DNA of 64,000 nucleotides from Furfurilactobacillus milii (GCF_009864005.1 NZ_WEZQ01000005.1:1-64000); one strand, 5' to 3'; numbered from the stretch's first letter, positions 16,632-26,294 are shown. Program-made: numbers and translations. The notes: a model not told the origin generated them from the sequence alone.

Positions 16632-18056
16632 ATGAACAAGCAAAAGAAAAAGTTTCGGTTATTTGATGCGGTGCTAATGGCGGTCGTTGTGGTACTCGTT
16701 GTTGAATCAGCAGCACCGGCTGCAGCCATTGGACCATCACAGTTCTTTTGGTGGATTTTTCTACTGATTCTCTTCTTCATTCCGTACGGACTCATCTCAT
16801 CGGAATTAGGGACGACGTACGTTGGCGATGGTGGCTTATATGACTGGGTTAAACAAGCCTTTGGGCGTCGCTGGGGTGGTCGCTTGGCATGGCTCTATTG
16901 GTTAAATTATCCATTATGGATGGCCAGCCTTGGCGTGCTATTCGCGGAAGTTGCTGGACAAATATTCGGAGTTCACTTCAATACGTTCTGGACTATTATC
17001 ATCGAACTTGCCTTCGTCTGGACGGTTGTCACATTAGGTAATAAACCAATCAGTGAAAGTAAATGGATTATGAATTTAGCGGCGTTCGCTAAAATATTTA
17101 CGATATTGTCGCTGGGAATTATGGGAATTTACTTTGCAGCAACTAAAGGTTTAGCAAATAACTTTAGTGGAACCAATTTGCTACCGAAACTAAACCTTTC
17201 AAGTTTAAGTAATCTTTCGGTAATTATCTTCAATTTTTTGGGCTTTGAAGTGGTCGCAACTATGGCTGACGATATGGATAATCCTAAGAAACAAATTCCG
17301 CAGGCCATTATTTATGGCGGTATATTAATTGCTTTCTTCTATTTATTGGCTGCGTTCGGTATGGGCGCTGCTATTCCTACCGATAAGTTGTCAGCTTCTT
17401 CTGGTTTGATTGATAGTTTCGTGCTGATGATTGGCCATATGAACTGGTTTGTCGTTATCATTGGCATTATGTTTCTCTACATCCTCGCATCAGAAATGGT
17501 TTCCTGGGCGCTAGGTGTTAATTACGTTGCTAACTATGCGGCTAAGGATCATGCATTACCGGCTATCTTTGGTAAAGAAGATGCTAAAGGAATGCCTGTG
17601 GGTACTGGGTATTTAAATGGGATTATTGCTTCAGTTTTGGTAGTGGCTTCTCCATTTATTCCAGATCAAAATATCTTCTGGGCATTCTTTGCATTAAATG
17701 TAGTGGCACTGCTGTTGTCGTACACGATGATGTTTCCAGCATTTTGGAAGTTACGACGTGATGATGCGCAACGCGAACGACCATTTAAAGTACCCGGCGG
17801 GAAATTCATGATCAACCTTATGACATGGGTTCCTGAAGTATTACTTGTTGCGACAATTTTGTTATCAATTTTACCGTTAAATGGGTCAGCATCAGAGTTG
17901 GCAAACAAAATTCCGATTCTAGTTGGTACCATTTTGGCAGTTATTGTCGGCGAAATCGTTGTTCGAGTTGCGGAACAACAAGACGATTCAAGCACGAAAG
18001 ATGAAAAGGTTTCTCAAAATTCAACTCATTCGGCGAATGTCAGCGGAAAGGACTAA
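16632..18056 (+). CDS. aguD: Agmatine/putrescine antiporter
   Basis: A 474-residue APC-superfamily exchanger with about 12 transmembrane helices. The N-terminal block (DAVLMAVVVVLVVESAAPA) and FNFLGFEVVATMADDM with an acidic residue pair in the central helix match AguD-type antiporters. It exchanges external agmatine for internal putrescine, saving energy. It lies between ptcA and aguA, the expected position. GTGAAAGGAAA precedes the start. Confidence 0.92.
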   Translation: MNKQKKKFRLFDAVLMAVVVVLVVESAAPAAAIGPSQFFWWIFLLILFFIPYGLISSELGTTYVGDGGLYDWVKQAFGRRWGGRLAWLYWLNYPLWMASLGVLFAEVAGQIFGVHFNTFWTIIIELAFVWTVVTLGNKPISESKWIMNLAAFAKIFTILSLGIMGIYFAATKGLANNFSGTNLLPKLNLSSLSNLSVIIFNFLGFEVVATMADDMDNPKKQIPQAIIYGGILIAFFYLLAAFGMGAAIPTDKLSASSGLIDSFVLMIGHMNWFVVIIGIMFLYILASEMVSWALGVNYVANYAAKDHALPAIFGKEDAKGMPVGTGYLNGIIASVLVVASPFIPDQNIFWAFFALNVVALLLSYTMMFPAFWKLRRDDAQRERPFKVPGGKFMINLMTWVPEVLLVATILLSILPLNGSASELANKIPILVGTILAVIVGEIVVRVAEQQDDSSTKDEKVSQNSTHSANVSGKD

Positions 18057-18063
18057 CTAAATA

Positions 18064-19158
18064 ATGAAAACTTTAACGAGCACACCTCAGCAAGATGGGT
18101 ACAGAATGCCCGGAGAATTTGAAGAACATCAAGGTGTTTACATTCTATGGCCGCAAAGACCTGATAACTGGCGTAACGGTGGTAAACCAGCTCAGCATAC
18201 TTTTGTTAAAGTAGCAGAGGCCATTTCCCAATTCGAACATGTCACAGTTGGTGTCAATGATGACCAGTATGAGAATGCGCGAACAATGTTACCCGACAAT
18301 GTTGAAGTCGTGGAAATTTCAAACGATGATTCTTGGGTACGGGACTGTGGTGCAACGTTTGTAAAAAACGATAAGGGCGGTCTACGTGCTGTGGATTGGA
18401 CATTCAATTCATGGGGTGGATTAGTTGATGGCTTATATTTTCCATGGGATAAGGATGACCGTGTGGCACAAAAAATGGCCGAGATGGAACACGTGGATCG
18501 GTACCGATTAGACGATTTCATTCTCGAAGGTGGTTCTATTCATGTGGATGGGGAAGGCACTTTAATTACAACAGAAGAATGTCTTCTGTCGAAAGGTCGC
18601 AACGCGCAACTTTCAAAAGAACAAATCGAGGAAGTTCTAAAAACACACCTGAATCTCAAAAAGATTATTTGGCTCAAAAACGGGATTTATAATGATGAGA
18701 CTAATGGGCACGTGGATAACATTGCTAACTTTGTAAAGCCAGGGGTTGTCGCCCTAGCCTGGACAGACGATAAAAACGACCCGCAATATCAAATTTCGAA
18801 AGAAAATCTAGATATTTTGGAACATGCTACCGATGCTAAAGGTCGCCAGATTAAAGTGGTTAAGTTAAATGTGCCAAAGCCTGTTTTGATTACCAAAGAA
18901 GAAAGTGAGGGTGTCGATGCAGTTGATGGAACCTTGCCTCGGCAGGCCGGAGATCGTTTAGCTGCAAGTTACGTTAACTACTACACGGCAAACGGCGGTA
19001 TTGTCTACCCAACGTTTGGAGACCCGGCGGATGATAATGCGCAAAAAGTATTAGAACAGTTGTATCCAGATCGCAAAGTAGTTGGGGTACCAGCTCGAGA
19101 AATTTTATTGGGCGGCGGTAATATTCACTGCATTACCCAACAGGTACCGAAAGCGTAG
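18064..19158 (+). CDS. aguA: Agmatine deiminase
   Basis: A 364-residue guanidino-modifying enzyme of the peptidylarginine-deiminase fold that hydrolyses agmatine to N-carbamoylputrescine and ammonia. All catalytic elements are present: Asp94 in WVRDCG, Glu155 in ILEGGS, His216 and Asp218 in NGHVDN, and the nucleophile Cys356 in [11 protein letters not shown]. Only 7 bases separate it from aguD, with a weak ribosome site inside the aguD end, so coupling is likely. This is the working copy; a second copy at 20351 lacks key residues. Confidence 0.95.
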   Translation: MKTLTSTPQQDGYRMPGEFEEHQGVYILWPQRPDNWRNGGKPAQHTFVKVAEAISQFEHVTVGVNDDQYENARTMLPDNVEVVEISNDDSWVRDCGATFVKNDKGGLRAVDWTFNSWGGLVDGLYFPWDKDDRVAQKMAEMEHVDRYRLDDFILEGGSIHVDGEGTLITTEECLLSKGRNAQLSKEQIEEVLKTHLNLKKIIWLKNGIYNDETNGHVDNIANFVKPGVVALAWTDDKNDPQYQISKENLDILEHATDAKGRQIKVVKLNVPKPVLITKEESEGVDAVDGTLPRQAGDRLAASYVNYYTANGGIVYPTFGDPADDNAQKVLEQLYPDRKVVGVPAREILLGGGNIHCITQQVPKA

Positions 19159-19167
19159 GTGAAGAAT

Positions 19168-20136
19168 ATGGCAGGTAGAAAAATAGTTGTCGCTCTTGGT
19201 GGTAACGCAATTTTGACCAACGATGCCAGTGCTAAGGCTCAGCAAAACGCACTGCGCAAAACTGCTGCTTCTTTAGTTCAGTTTGTTGAACAAGGTGATC
19301 AGTTAGTGATTTCTCACGGTAATGGTCCTCAAGTTGGCAACTTGTTACTTCAGCAGGCCGCTGGCGCAACAGAAAAGAATCCGGCAATGCCAATCGATTC
19401 CGCGGTTTCAATGACGCAAGGGAGTATCGGGTATTGGCTTCAAAATGCGATGGATGAGGCGCTGGCGGAAAAGGGTTTAGATAAGTCTGTAGCCACGGTT
19501 GTGACACAAGTTGAGGTTGACGCAGATGATCAGGCCTTTGCTAACCCTACAAAGCCAATTGGGCCATTTTATAAGGCCGATGAAGTCGCCCAGCAACGAC
19601 TGGATCATCCAGAGTTTACGTTTGTTGAAGATGCTGGACGCGGTTATCGTCGAGTAGTGCCATCACCAAAGCCAATTGGCGTAGTTGAAGCCGATGTTAT
19701 TAATCAGATGGTCGACGCTAATATTATTCCGATCTCTGTTGGTGGCGGCGGTGTTCCGGTTGTTAAAGATGGTTCACGATATATTGGTCGTGAGGCCGTC
19801 ATTGATAAGGACTTCGCTTCAGAAAAATTAGCCGAACTCATTCATGCGGATTTACTAATTATTCTGACCGCAGTTGATAACGTTTATGTGAACTTCAATC
19901 AGGCAAATCAACAAAAGTTAACTGATGTAACGGTCGGGGAATTGAGTGATTTTATCGAAGAAAAGCAATTTGCTCCTGGTTCGATGCTACCTAAAATTCA
20001 AGCCGCAATGGATTTTGTAAATCACAGTGACCACGGTAAAACAGTAATCACGTCGCTTGACAATGTTGGTGAGTTTCTCACCTCTGGCGCAGGTACAACG
20101 GTTATGAAGACGCGCGACACAGTTCTGAACAAGTAA
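19168..20136 (+). CDS. arcC: Carbamate kinase
   Basis: A 322-residue amino acid kinase-fold enzyme that transfers phosphate from carbamoyl phosphate to ADP, giving the ATP yield of the agmatine route. It shows [25 protein letters not shown], the substrate-binding GGGGVPVV and a lysine-containing KDFASEKLA segment. The ATG at 19168 is preferred to the GTG at 19159 because AGGTGAAG is correctly placed. It is 10 bases after aguA (also named aguC in this setting) and is followed by a terminator. Confidence 0.95.
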   Translation: MAGRKIVVALGGNAILTNDASAKAQQNALRKTAASLVQFVEQGDQLVISHGNGPQVGNLLLQQAAGATEKNPAMPIDSAVSMTQGSIGYWLQNAMDEALAEKGLDKSVATVVTQVEVDADDQAFANPTKPIGPFYKADEVAQQRLDHPEFTFVEDAGRGYRRVVPSPKPIGVVEADVINQMVDANIIPISVGGGGVPVVKDGSRYIGREAVIDKDFASEKLAELIHADLLIILTAVDNVYVNFNQANQQKLTDVTVGELSDFIEEKQFAPGSMLPKIQAAMDFVNHSDHGKTVITSLDNVGEFLTSGAGTTVMKTRDTVLNK

Positions 20137-20172
20137 TTTGATTTTTGCATGAAGTTGGTTAGGTTTTGTTTC

Positions 20173-20217
20173 AAAAATGCACTGATTTTCTACGGAATAG
20201 GAAATCGGTGCATTTTG
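20173..20217 (+). terminator. Terminator after the agmatine operon
   Basis: AAAATGCACTGATTT pairs with AAATCGGTGCATTTT (one G-T pair). It separates the catabolic genes from the aguA2-regulator pair. Confidence 0.75.
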
Positions 20218-20281
20218 ATTTTAAATTAAACGTATGGAGACTCAATGCTATTAGTCCACTAGTAAACTAATACCGTCGTGG

Positions 20282-20334
20282 CGTCATATTGATGACGTAA
20301 TTACTGTATATTTGTAAAGTGCCATTACAAATAT
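20282..20334 (+). promoter_or_regulatory. Two palindromes before aguA2
   Basis: CGTCAT-ATTG-ATGACG at 20282-20297 and ATATTTGTAA-7 bases-TTACAAATAT at 20308-20334 lie between the promoter area and the AGGAGG of aguA2. They are plausible operators for the RpiR-type regulator encoded downstream. Confidence 0.45.
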
Positions 20335-20350
20335 ATTCAGGAGGAAATTC

Positions 20351-21457
20351 ATGAAATTAACTACTTTGCCACCAACTAGTGGTGTCAGGTTTGTTGCTGA
20401 ATTTGAAAGACAAAAAGATGCTTATTTGATTTGGCCTGAACGACCCGACAATTGGCGAGATGGTGCCAAACCAGCCCAACGTGCGTTTACAAGGCTAGCC
20501 AACCTGATCGGTAAATATGAGCCAACAACAATGTTGGTGTCCAGCAAACAATATTTAAATGCTAGGCATCTATTAGACGATCATATACGTGTTTTAGAGA
20601 TGAGCAGTAATGACGCGTTTATTAAAGATACAGGCCCGATTTATGTCGAAACAGACGGGAAACTTCAAGCAATTGACTTTGGCTTCAATGCATGGGGTGG
20701 ATTATTGGATGGCTTGTATTTTCCGTGGGATCAAGATCAGCTTATTAGCGAGAAGTTAGCCGAGCTGAACAACATTCCATATTATGTAGAACATAATTTA
20801 ATCGTCGAGGGGTGTTCTATTATCACCGATGGGCAAGGCACCTTGATCACTACTGAGGATGTTTTACTGTCTGAAGGCCGTAACCCAGGTCAGTCAAAAT
20901 CGGAAGTAGAAATGATGTTAAAAAGATACCTTGGCATAAAGAAAATTATTTGGTTAAAGCATGGCTTCTTTTTAGATGAAACGAATGGGGCCATCGATAA
21001 TATTGTCAATTTCATTGCGCCGGGCGAAGTGGTGATTACTTGGACTGAGGATAAAAAGGATCCAATGTTCCAAACCGTTCGGCAAATTGAAAGAGCTTTG
21101 TTAAAGGCGAAAGATGCGTATAATCGTTCCTTAAAAATTTACCATTTGAATATGCCAAAAGTGCAGACTGTCGGAAAAGTAGAAAGCGAGTCAATTGATC
21201 CAATAAATGGTTTGTTGCCGCGGACTCCAGGGCAACGGTTAACGACTAGTTATGTTAATTATGTATTGATTAATGATGCTGTGATTGTGCCTCAGTTTGG
21301 AGATAGCAATGACGCCGTTGCGGTAGACAAGTTACAAGGATTGTTTCCTAAGCGACGCGTTTTACCGTTCAATGCACACGAAATGATTTTAGGCGGTGGT
21401 GGCCTACACACCGTTGTTCATACGCGTCCTGATACATCCTATCTTGGAGGTGAGTAA
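20351..21457 (+). CDS. aguA2: AguA2, agmatine deiminase homologue lacking catalytic residues
   Basis: A 368-residue protein homologous to AguA over its full length, so it is not a fragment. The nucleophile Cys is replaced by Thr354 (GGGGLHTVV instead of GGNIHC), the catalytic His by Ala214 (NGAIDN instead of NGHVDN), and WVRDCG reads FIKDTG. Glu153 and Asp216 remain. Deimination cannot occur by the known mechanism. From memory, aguA2 of L. brevis also lacks the essential Cys and is inactive. It has its own AGGAGG and promoter region and sits one base before the RpiR regulator, so a binding or sensing role is likely; that is inference. Confidence 0.9.
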   Translation: MKLTTLPPTSGVRFVAEFERQKDAYLIWPERPDNWRDGAKPAQRAFTRLANLIGKYEPTTMLVSSKQYLNARHLLDDHIRVLEMSSNDAFIKDTGPIYVETDGKLQAIDFGFNAWGGLLDGLYFPWDQDQLISEKLAELNNIPYYVEHNLIVEGCSIITDGQGTLITTEDVLLSEGRNPGQSKSEVEMMLKRYLGIKKIIWLKHGFFLDETNGAIDNIVNFIAPGEVVITWTEDKKDPMFQTVRQIERALLKAKDAYNRSLKIYHLNMPKVQTVGKVESESIDPINGLLPRTPGQRLTTSYVNYVLINDAVIVPQFGDSNDAVAVDKLQGLFPKRRVLPFNAHEMILGGGGLHTVVHTRPDTSYLGGE

Positions 21458-21458
21458 C

Positions 21459-22241
21459 ATGAACTTTTTTGAAATTGTCAGTACTCACTTGCAAAGTTTA
21501 ACGGATAATGAACGAAAATTATTTGATTACATTGTTAAAAATATGAGCGACGTTCAGGGAATGTCGATTCGTGAAGTTTCAGCGACATGCTTTGTTTCGA
21601 CGGCGACATTTTTAAGATTTGTTAGAAAAATCGGTTTTTCTGGATACAGTGAATTCATCACGGTTTTAAAGTTCACGACACGTGACAATGCCAGTGAGGC
21701 GCGGGATCAGGCCAATAATCAATTTGTTGTTAATCAGTCTAGCTATCGAGAAGATTATCTTAAGAATATTGAAGAAACAGTTCATGTGCTTCGACCTGAA
21801 GTGCTTCATCAAATCACGGCAAAGTTATCACACACGAGAACGATTTTTATTTTTGCGCGTGGTCTAAGTAAGAGTGCGGCAAGGTACATTACAAATCTTT
21901 ACCAATTAGCTGGATTCAACGTTAGTTTTCCTGAAGATCAATTATATAGGCGCGCAGCAATGGACCACATTACTGCGGAAGACTTAATCCTTATTATCGA
22001 CTATACGGGTGAGGAGGTTGAGTTCGTTAATCTTATTCAACAAGTTTTTAAAGAGCCCCTAAATCGGCCAATGGTGCTGTCGATTACAGGCGCTGACAAC
22101 AACACCATTCAAAACCTGAGCGATATTAATTTGTATACTTTTTTTGACCAAATCAGATCCAAAGAGGGCGTCGAAATCAGTTCGCGTGTGACCGCAATTG
22201 TGATTATGGAATTGATACTCTATCAGTGGCTGGATGAGTAG
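21459..22241 (+). CDS. aguR: RpiR-family regulator of the agmatine cluster
   Basis: A 260-residue regulator with an N-terminal RpiR helix-turn-helix (residues 1-75; VSATCFVSTATFLRFVRKIG is the recognition region) and a C-terminal SIS-like domain (IFIFARGLSKSAARYI, then ILIIDYTGEEVEF). RpiR proteins usually sense phosphosugars through the SIS domain. Here the context is amine metabolism, as in L. brevis-type clusters. The start at 21459 follows GGAGGTGA, the last bases of aguA2. Co-transcription with the pseudoenzyme is almost certain. No clear terminator follows. Confidence 0.85.
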   Translation: MNFFEIVSTHLQSLTDNERKLFDYIVKNMSDVQGMSIREVSATCFVSTATFLRFVRKIGFSGYSEFITVLKFTTRDNASEARDQANNQFVVNQSSYREDYLKNIEETVHVLRPEVLHQITAKLSHTRTIFIFARGLSKSAARYITNLYQLAGFNVSFPEDQLYRRAAMDHITAEDLILIIDYTGEEVEFVNLIQQVFKEPLNRPMVLSITGADNNTIQNLSDINLYTFFDQIRSKEGVEISSRVTAIVIMELILYQWLDE

Positions 22242-22311
22242 AAATTTGCTGGAAAAGAGTTCAATAATAGCTGTCGGTCAATGATTAGCAATGTCGCGAA
22301 CCTTTCTGAGA

Positions 22312-22728
22312 CTAGTCTTGCAGGTCGGAATATGAGACTTTGCCGGATTCACGGACCTTTACCGCAAGTGATGTGAAACGTAATATTGCGGGATCGATGT
22401 AGTTTAATGATTTTTGAAATCCGTTAAGATAATCCGTCCAGGAGGAGTCTAATTCCTGTGGGTTAATGATGAGAAAATGTCCTTTTAACATTAGAGATGT
22501 GTGAGCATCCTCGTTAAAACAATAAATAGCTGCATTGGTTGTGTTGCTCAAATTTTTAACTGTGGCGGAATTATGCTTTGTATAGAAAAAGATTGTGTCT
22601 AATGATCTGTCCATTTTCAAGGGAGTAAGGGCTGTAATGTTTGGAAAACCGAGTGAGTCTATTGTGGAAACTTGAAATACAGTGGCCGATTCAAGCATCT
22701 TTTCTGCGACTTTAATGGTTTTTAGCAT
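22312..22728 (-). CDS. Pyridoxamine 5'-phosphate oxidase-fold protein
   Basis: A 138-residue split-barrel flavin-binding protein resembling general stress protein 26 types. The N-terminal strand pattern VFQVSTIDSLGFPNITAL and IFFYTKHNSATVKNL are typical. Cofactor and substrate are unknown; such proteins bind FMN, F420-like flavins or haem. A GGAGGATAGCC ribosome site precedes the ATG. It is transcribed toward the agmatine cluster. It is one of four proteins of this fold in the window. Confidence 0.78.
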   Translation of the reverse strand: MLKTIKVAEKMLESATVFQVSTIDSLGFPNITALTPLKMDRSLDTIFFYTKHNSATVKNLSNTTNAAIYCFNEDAHTSLMLKGHFLIINPQELDSSWTDYLNGFQKSLNYIDPAILRFTSLAVKVRESGKVSYSDLQD

Positions 22729-23215
22729 GGCTATCCTCCAAATGTTTTCTTTAAATAAAGGGTATCATAACAATAAGTAATTACGAAAAAAACTGATTGG
22801 GAAAATCACTTGTGGTGATTAACGTCTGTTTAATATACTGTTAATTACGCATTCACTGCAAAATGTGAACGCAAGATTTATCCTGTCCATTTTAATTTAA
22901 GTGTAATGATAAACATGACCATTAAAAAAATAAATATTTTTTGTATTTATTTTTAAAAGAACATAATTCACAAACGATTTGCACTCAATATTTATAAAAT
23001 GCAATTTTTGAAAAAAATAAACCTCATTTTCCTCTTTATTGCTCTTTTTTTGTTCAATAGCAGTTTCTTCTTAATGTGAAATTGAAAACAATGTGTTCTA
23101 CAAACGCTGATTTTATAGGAATCTGAAAAACCGTTTTCATTATTTTGCGTTAAAATTCCTTGTTTTCTGAAAGACGTATGTACTACAATGGAATTTGCAT
23201 AAGGGAGAGAGAAAA
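22729..23215. other. 487-base AT-rich gap
   Basis: No credible gene. It must hold the promoter of the minus-strand PNPOx gene and that of the small peptide gene. A dense A/T stretch near 22925-22960 is probably intrinsically bent. A loose palindrome around TGAAAAACCGTTTTCA (about 23125) resembles a cre box with extra spacing. Confidence 0.5.
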
Positions 23216-23380
23216 ATGAAAAAACTATTTTTTAGTGCGCTCGTTGTTATACTAGTTGTCGCAGGTTCTGTCGTTACAGGTTTTGCATCAACCAGCGCTA
23301 CTCGAGCCAACAAAGACAGTCAGTCATTCAATCAATTATATTCTAAGGTTCTTCAGAAGCAGGACCTGCCACTACAGTAA
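23216..23380 (+). CDS. Small secreted peptide, unknown function
   Basis: A 54-residue peptide beginning MKKLFFSALVVILVVAG, a clear signal peptide with likely cleavage near GFAS/TSA, leaving about 28 polar residues. AAGGGAGAGAG lies 6 bases before the ATG and a strong terminator follows, so it is a complete transcription unit. No lipobox Cys and no bacteriocin double-Gly leader are visible. It could be a signalling peptide or an envelope-associated peptide. Confidence 0.6.
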   Translation: MKKLFFSALVVILVVAGSVVTGFASTSATRANKDSQSFNQLYSKVLQKQDLPLQ

Positions 23381-23414
23381 TTTCATTGGTTCTTATTGGA
23401 TTGCTATTTTTAAC

Positions 23415-23460
23415 AAAAAGCATTACGTCTATTACACATTTGTGGACGTAATGCTTTTTA
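23415..23460 (+). terminator. Terminator after the small peptide gene
   Basis: AAAAGCATTACGTC pairs perfectly with GACGTAATGCTTTT across a 15-base loop. Confidence 0.85.
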
Positions 23461-23663
23461 TGTTAACGTCCTTATTAAAAAAACGAGACTATTTTTTAGG
23501 GACAGTAACTGCCGAAAAGATGCCTTCAAAACTCATATTAAAATCAGTTTAGTGATGTTTTACATTGGTTTACAAATCATTAAAATTCTGATGGAAATAT
23601 ATGCTATGCTTAAGTTTCTAAGCAACTGGGTTTCAAAAAAAGAGTGAACAGGAGCTAACGCAG

Positions 23664-24167
23664 ATGACAGAGATAAGGCGATCGAAAAGGGCAGTAACTG
23701 ATCTTAGCAAGATAACTGCAATTTTGAATGGATCACACATTATTCACACAGCAATCAACACGGAAGACTTTCCCTATGTGGTGCCGACCAATTATGGCTT
23801 TGAAATAACGGACGATGGTAAATTAACGCTGTACATTCATGGTGCGCCGGAAGGTCGAAAAGTTGACTTGATCAAGCGAGATAATCGGGTCGGCTTTGAG
23901 ATTGACGACGGGGGTTCCTTGATGCCGACTGAATCGACAGAGGCCAGTCATAACTCTTGGCTTTATCACAGTATTATCGGCACTGGTGTGGCTCATCAAG
24001 TGACAGACACAGAGGGTAAATTACACGCATTACAACAAGTACTGATTCACGAAACAGGTCATGCATGGGAAAACATTGATCCTCATGGTGTTGAATACGT
24101 AAACGTTTATCGAATTGATGTGCAAGAATATAAGGCTAAACAACATGAGGTACCACAGGCTCAATAG
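23664..24167 (+). CDS. Flavin-binding PNPOx-fold protein (NimA-like)
   Basis: A 167-residue protein of the flavin-nucleotide-binding group (COG3467 type). Seen are YVVPTNYGFE in the first barrel strands, LYIHGAPEGRKVDLI and a C-terminal HETGHAWENIDPHGVEYVNVYRI. Relatives include 5-nitroimidazole reductase-like proteins. A paralogue with the same architecture lies at 38697. The ATG follows AGGAGC. Monocistronic; function not determinable from the sequence. Confidence 0.82.
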   Translation: MTEIRRSKRAVTDLSKITAILNGSHIIHTAINTEDFPYVVPTNYGFEITDDGKLTLYIHGAPEGRKVDLIKRDNRVGFEIDDGGSLMPTESTEASHNSWLYHSIIGTGVAHQVTDTEGKLHALQQVLIHETGHAWENIDPHGVEYVNVYRIDVQEYKAKQHEVPQAQ

Positions 24168-24274
24168 CGACTTGAACGCACCAAAATCAAAATGTACACG
24201 TCGGCCTTGCTAGTTCAAACTTATTTGAGTCTCACAGATTGAGACACGATTTTAAAAACTTGGGGATAATAAAA

Positions 24275-24781
24275 ATGACAAGTGGATTAACCACACATCT
24301 GATTGCTAATGCAGGTCGTGGTAAACGTTTTTTACTTACCAATGAAGATGGTCACGAATTGGGACGTGTTAAAAATCACGGTTGGACGAATTTGTGGAAC
24401 CAATTCTTTGGCTGGGCTGTGGCAATGCCAATTCATGACGAACTCACCGTGGAAGAAATGACGTTAACGGTCGAGTCGAAGACACATTTATTGAGTGGTA
24501 AATACCGTTTGGAGATCAACCATCAGCCGGTGGCATTAGTGGTCACTCATAATTTTCAAAACGGTTATCTCATTAACGTGAAGAATGAACGCTACCAGTT
24601 GAAGGCAGGGCTTGGCAACGCTAGCTTTCAAATATTTCGTTCAGCCGATCAAACACCGGTAGTTAGCATGCGGCAGCAAATTGATAATCCAGATGCGTTT
24701 TCGGTCACTGTAAATGAATCCTTCGGCCTGTTGACCGGTATTGGGTTAGCCATGATCATCATGCGCGAACAGGGGAAGTAA
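24275..24781 (+). CDS. Hypothetical protein, possible tubby/LURP-one-like fold
   Basis: A 168-residue protein I do not recognise firmly. It is rich in beta-strand patterns (FLLTNEDGHELGRVKNHGW, LLSGKYRLEINHQPVALV) and ends with a hydrophobic helix (LLTGIGLAMIIM), a layout like tubby C-terminal or LURP-one domains. No signal peptide. The ATG at 24275 with TGGGGATAAT upstream is chosen over an earlier in-frame codon at 24239. Confidence 0.6.
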   Translation: MTSGLTTHLIANAGRGKRFLLTNEDGHELGRVKNHGWTNLWNQFFGWAVAMPIHDELTVEEMTLTVESKTHLLSGKYRLEINHQPVALVVTHNFQNGYLINVKNERYQLKAGLGNASFQIFRSADQTPVVSMRQQIDNPDAFSVTVNESFGLLTGIGLAMIIMREQGK

Positions 24782-24869
24782 TAAAAAATTGCTACTAAAG
24801 AACAGAAAAATAGCACGACAGTGGGATGTCTTATATACTGGATTCAATTAAGTTTGAGGAGGTTTCAGT

Positions 24870-25286
24870 ATGGCAAAGTTGACATCCGAAATGAAGGATT
24901 TGATTTCACAAGCGTTTCCGTTTATTGCGACCGTTGATGAGGATGGAAATCCACAAATTGGTCCAAAGGGCACGCTGAGAGTCATGGACGATGAACATTT
25001 AATCTATAATGAGGAAACTGGGCGCCAAGCTTGGCACAATTTGCAGGAAAACCATAAGATAGCCGTTGCCGTTCATCCTTATCCAGGTAAGATTGGGCTG
25101 CGAGTTGAAGGGTACGCAACAATCTATAAAGATGGCCCCGTATTTGAGGCGGCTCATCAGTATGCAGTGGACAATCAATTGCCTGATTTAATTGCAGCGG
25201 TTGTCATTTCCGTTGACCGAATTGTGAGCCTTGATGCAGGTCCTGACGCTGGTACAGAAATCGCAAACGAACCAGTTTCAGATTAG
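24870..25286 (+). CDS. PNPOx-fold flavoprotein
   Basis: A 138-residue split-barrel protein. PFIATVDEDGNPQIGPKGTLRV and LIYNEETGRQAWHNLQEN are typical of small FMN-binding pyridoxamine-phosphate-oxidase-like proteins, and VAVHPYPGKIGLRVEG completes the barrel. An excellent GAGGAGG site precedes the start. It converges with the SDR gene and shares a terminator with it. Substrate unknown. Confidence 0.82.
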   Translation: MAKLTSEMKDLISQAFPFIATVDEDGNPQIGPKGTLRVMDDEHLIYNEETGRQAWHNLQENHKIAVAVHPYPGKIGLRVEGYATIYKDGPVFEAAHQYAVDNQLPDLIAAVVISVDRIVSLDAGPDAGTEIANEPVSD

Positions 25287-25310
25287 TTTAAAATTTAATC
25301 AATAAAACGC

Positions 25311-25341
25311 AAAAAGCCCAATTCGTCAGAGTCGGGCTTTT
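25311..25341. terminator. Shared bidirectional terminator
   Basis: AAAAAGCCC pairs with GGGCTTTT, with A-rich and T-rich flanks on both sides, between two convergent genes. Confidence 0.75.
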
Positions 25342-25369
25342 GTAACGCATAAAAATGAAATTGAATTTT

Positions 25370-26116
25370 TTATTGAGCAGTGTAGCCACCGTCGACGACA
25401 AATTCTGATCCGGTAGCGAACTTAGATTCGTCGGAGGCGAGGTAAACACAGATGTTTGCAATATCATCAGGTTCACCGATGTGACCAACTGGTGTTAATT
25501 TTGTTTGAGCTTCTTCCATTCCTGGTTGGGCTTCCACTAGTGGTGTTTTGATGTACCCAGGGTGCACAGTGTTGACGCGCACGCCGTAACCTTGTTTTGC
25601 GGCATATAACGCTGCAGACTTGCTGAATAAGCGAACGCCACCTTTAGATGCATTGTAAGCAGCCAATAGTGGGTCACCGATGAAGCCTTCAATGGAGGAC
25701 ATGTTGATAATAGAGCCGCCGTGGTCCTTCATTGCAATCATGCCGTACTTTGTACCGTAGAAAACACCATCCAAGTTAATTCCCAGCAATTGATGCCATT
25801 CGTCAGCGGTGGTGTGCTCAACATCTTTCGCAATGGCGATACCAGCATTGTTGACAATGATATCAAGCTTACCAAACTTAGCAACAGTTTCATCAATAAC
25901 TTCTTTAAAGCGAGCTTCATCAGAGGCATCTTGTTGCATATAAAGGGCGTTGTCACCGCCGTTCAGACCATCGAGTGCTGTTTGACCGTCATCCTTGTTG
26001 CGTGAGGTGATAACAACTTTAGCACCTTCCCGTAAAAAAGCGGCGGCGGTTGCCAGCCCGATACCCTTGGTTCCACCTGTGATAATTGCAACTTTATCCG
26101 TTAAACGATTTGCCAT
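25370..26116 (-). CDS. Short-chain dehydrogenase, R-specific alcohol dehydrogenase type
   Basis: A 248-residue SDR very similar to the NADPH/Mg-dependent R-alcohol dehydrogenase of L. brevis, including the ending GSEFVVDGGYTAQ. The nucleotide motif is TGGTKGIG. NNAG, the catalytic Ser in INMSSIEGF and YNASK are present. It reduces ketones to R-alcohols in the cytoplasm. The inner ATG (26116) is preferred because GGAGG is then 8 bases away rather than 2. It is divergent from the nitroreductase gene with a 178-base shared control region. A paralogue is at 61172. Confidence 0.9.
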   Translation of the reverse strand: MANRLTDKVAIITGGTKGIGLATAAAFLREGAKVVITSRNKDDGQTALDGLNGGDNALYMQQDASDEARFKEVIDETVAKFGKLDIIVNNAGIAIAKDVEHTTADEWHQLLGINLDGVFYGTKYGMIAMKDHGGSIINMSSIEGFIGDPLLAAYNASKGGVRLFSKSAALYAAKQGYGVRVNTVHPGYIKTPLVEAQPGMEEAQTKLTPVGHIGEPDDIANICVYLASDESKFATGSEFVVDGGYTAQ

Positions 26117-26294
26117 TTTCATAACCTCCAGTGGTTTAGGTTGCTACTACACCGTCATTTTCGCATGTTTGGTAAATGATGTGAAGTAATATACAAGATA
26201 AAAATAATTGAAAATGTTGTTGCTTACTTTTCGTAAGTGCGATATAGTAAACCCCGTTATAGAAAACAATGATAAAACTTTGGAGGACGATGAC

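Noticed and set aside
15549-20136. Arginine deiminase (ADI) pathway genes
   Set aside because: The transferase has the C-terminal extension of putrescine carbamoyltransferase and the deiminase is of the agmatine type, not ArcA.
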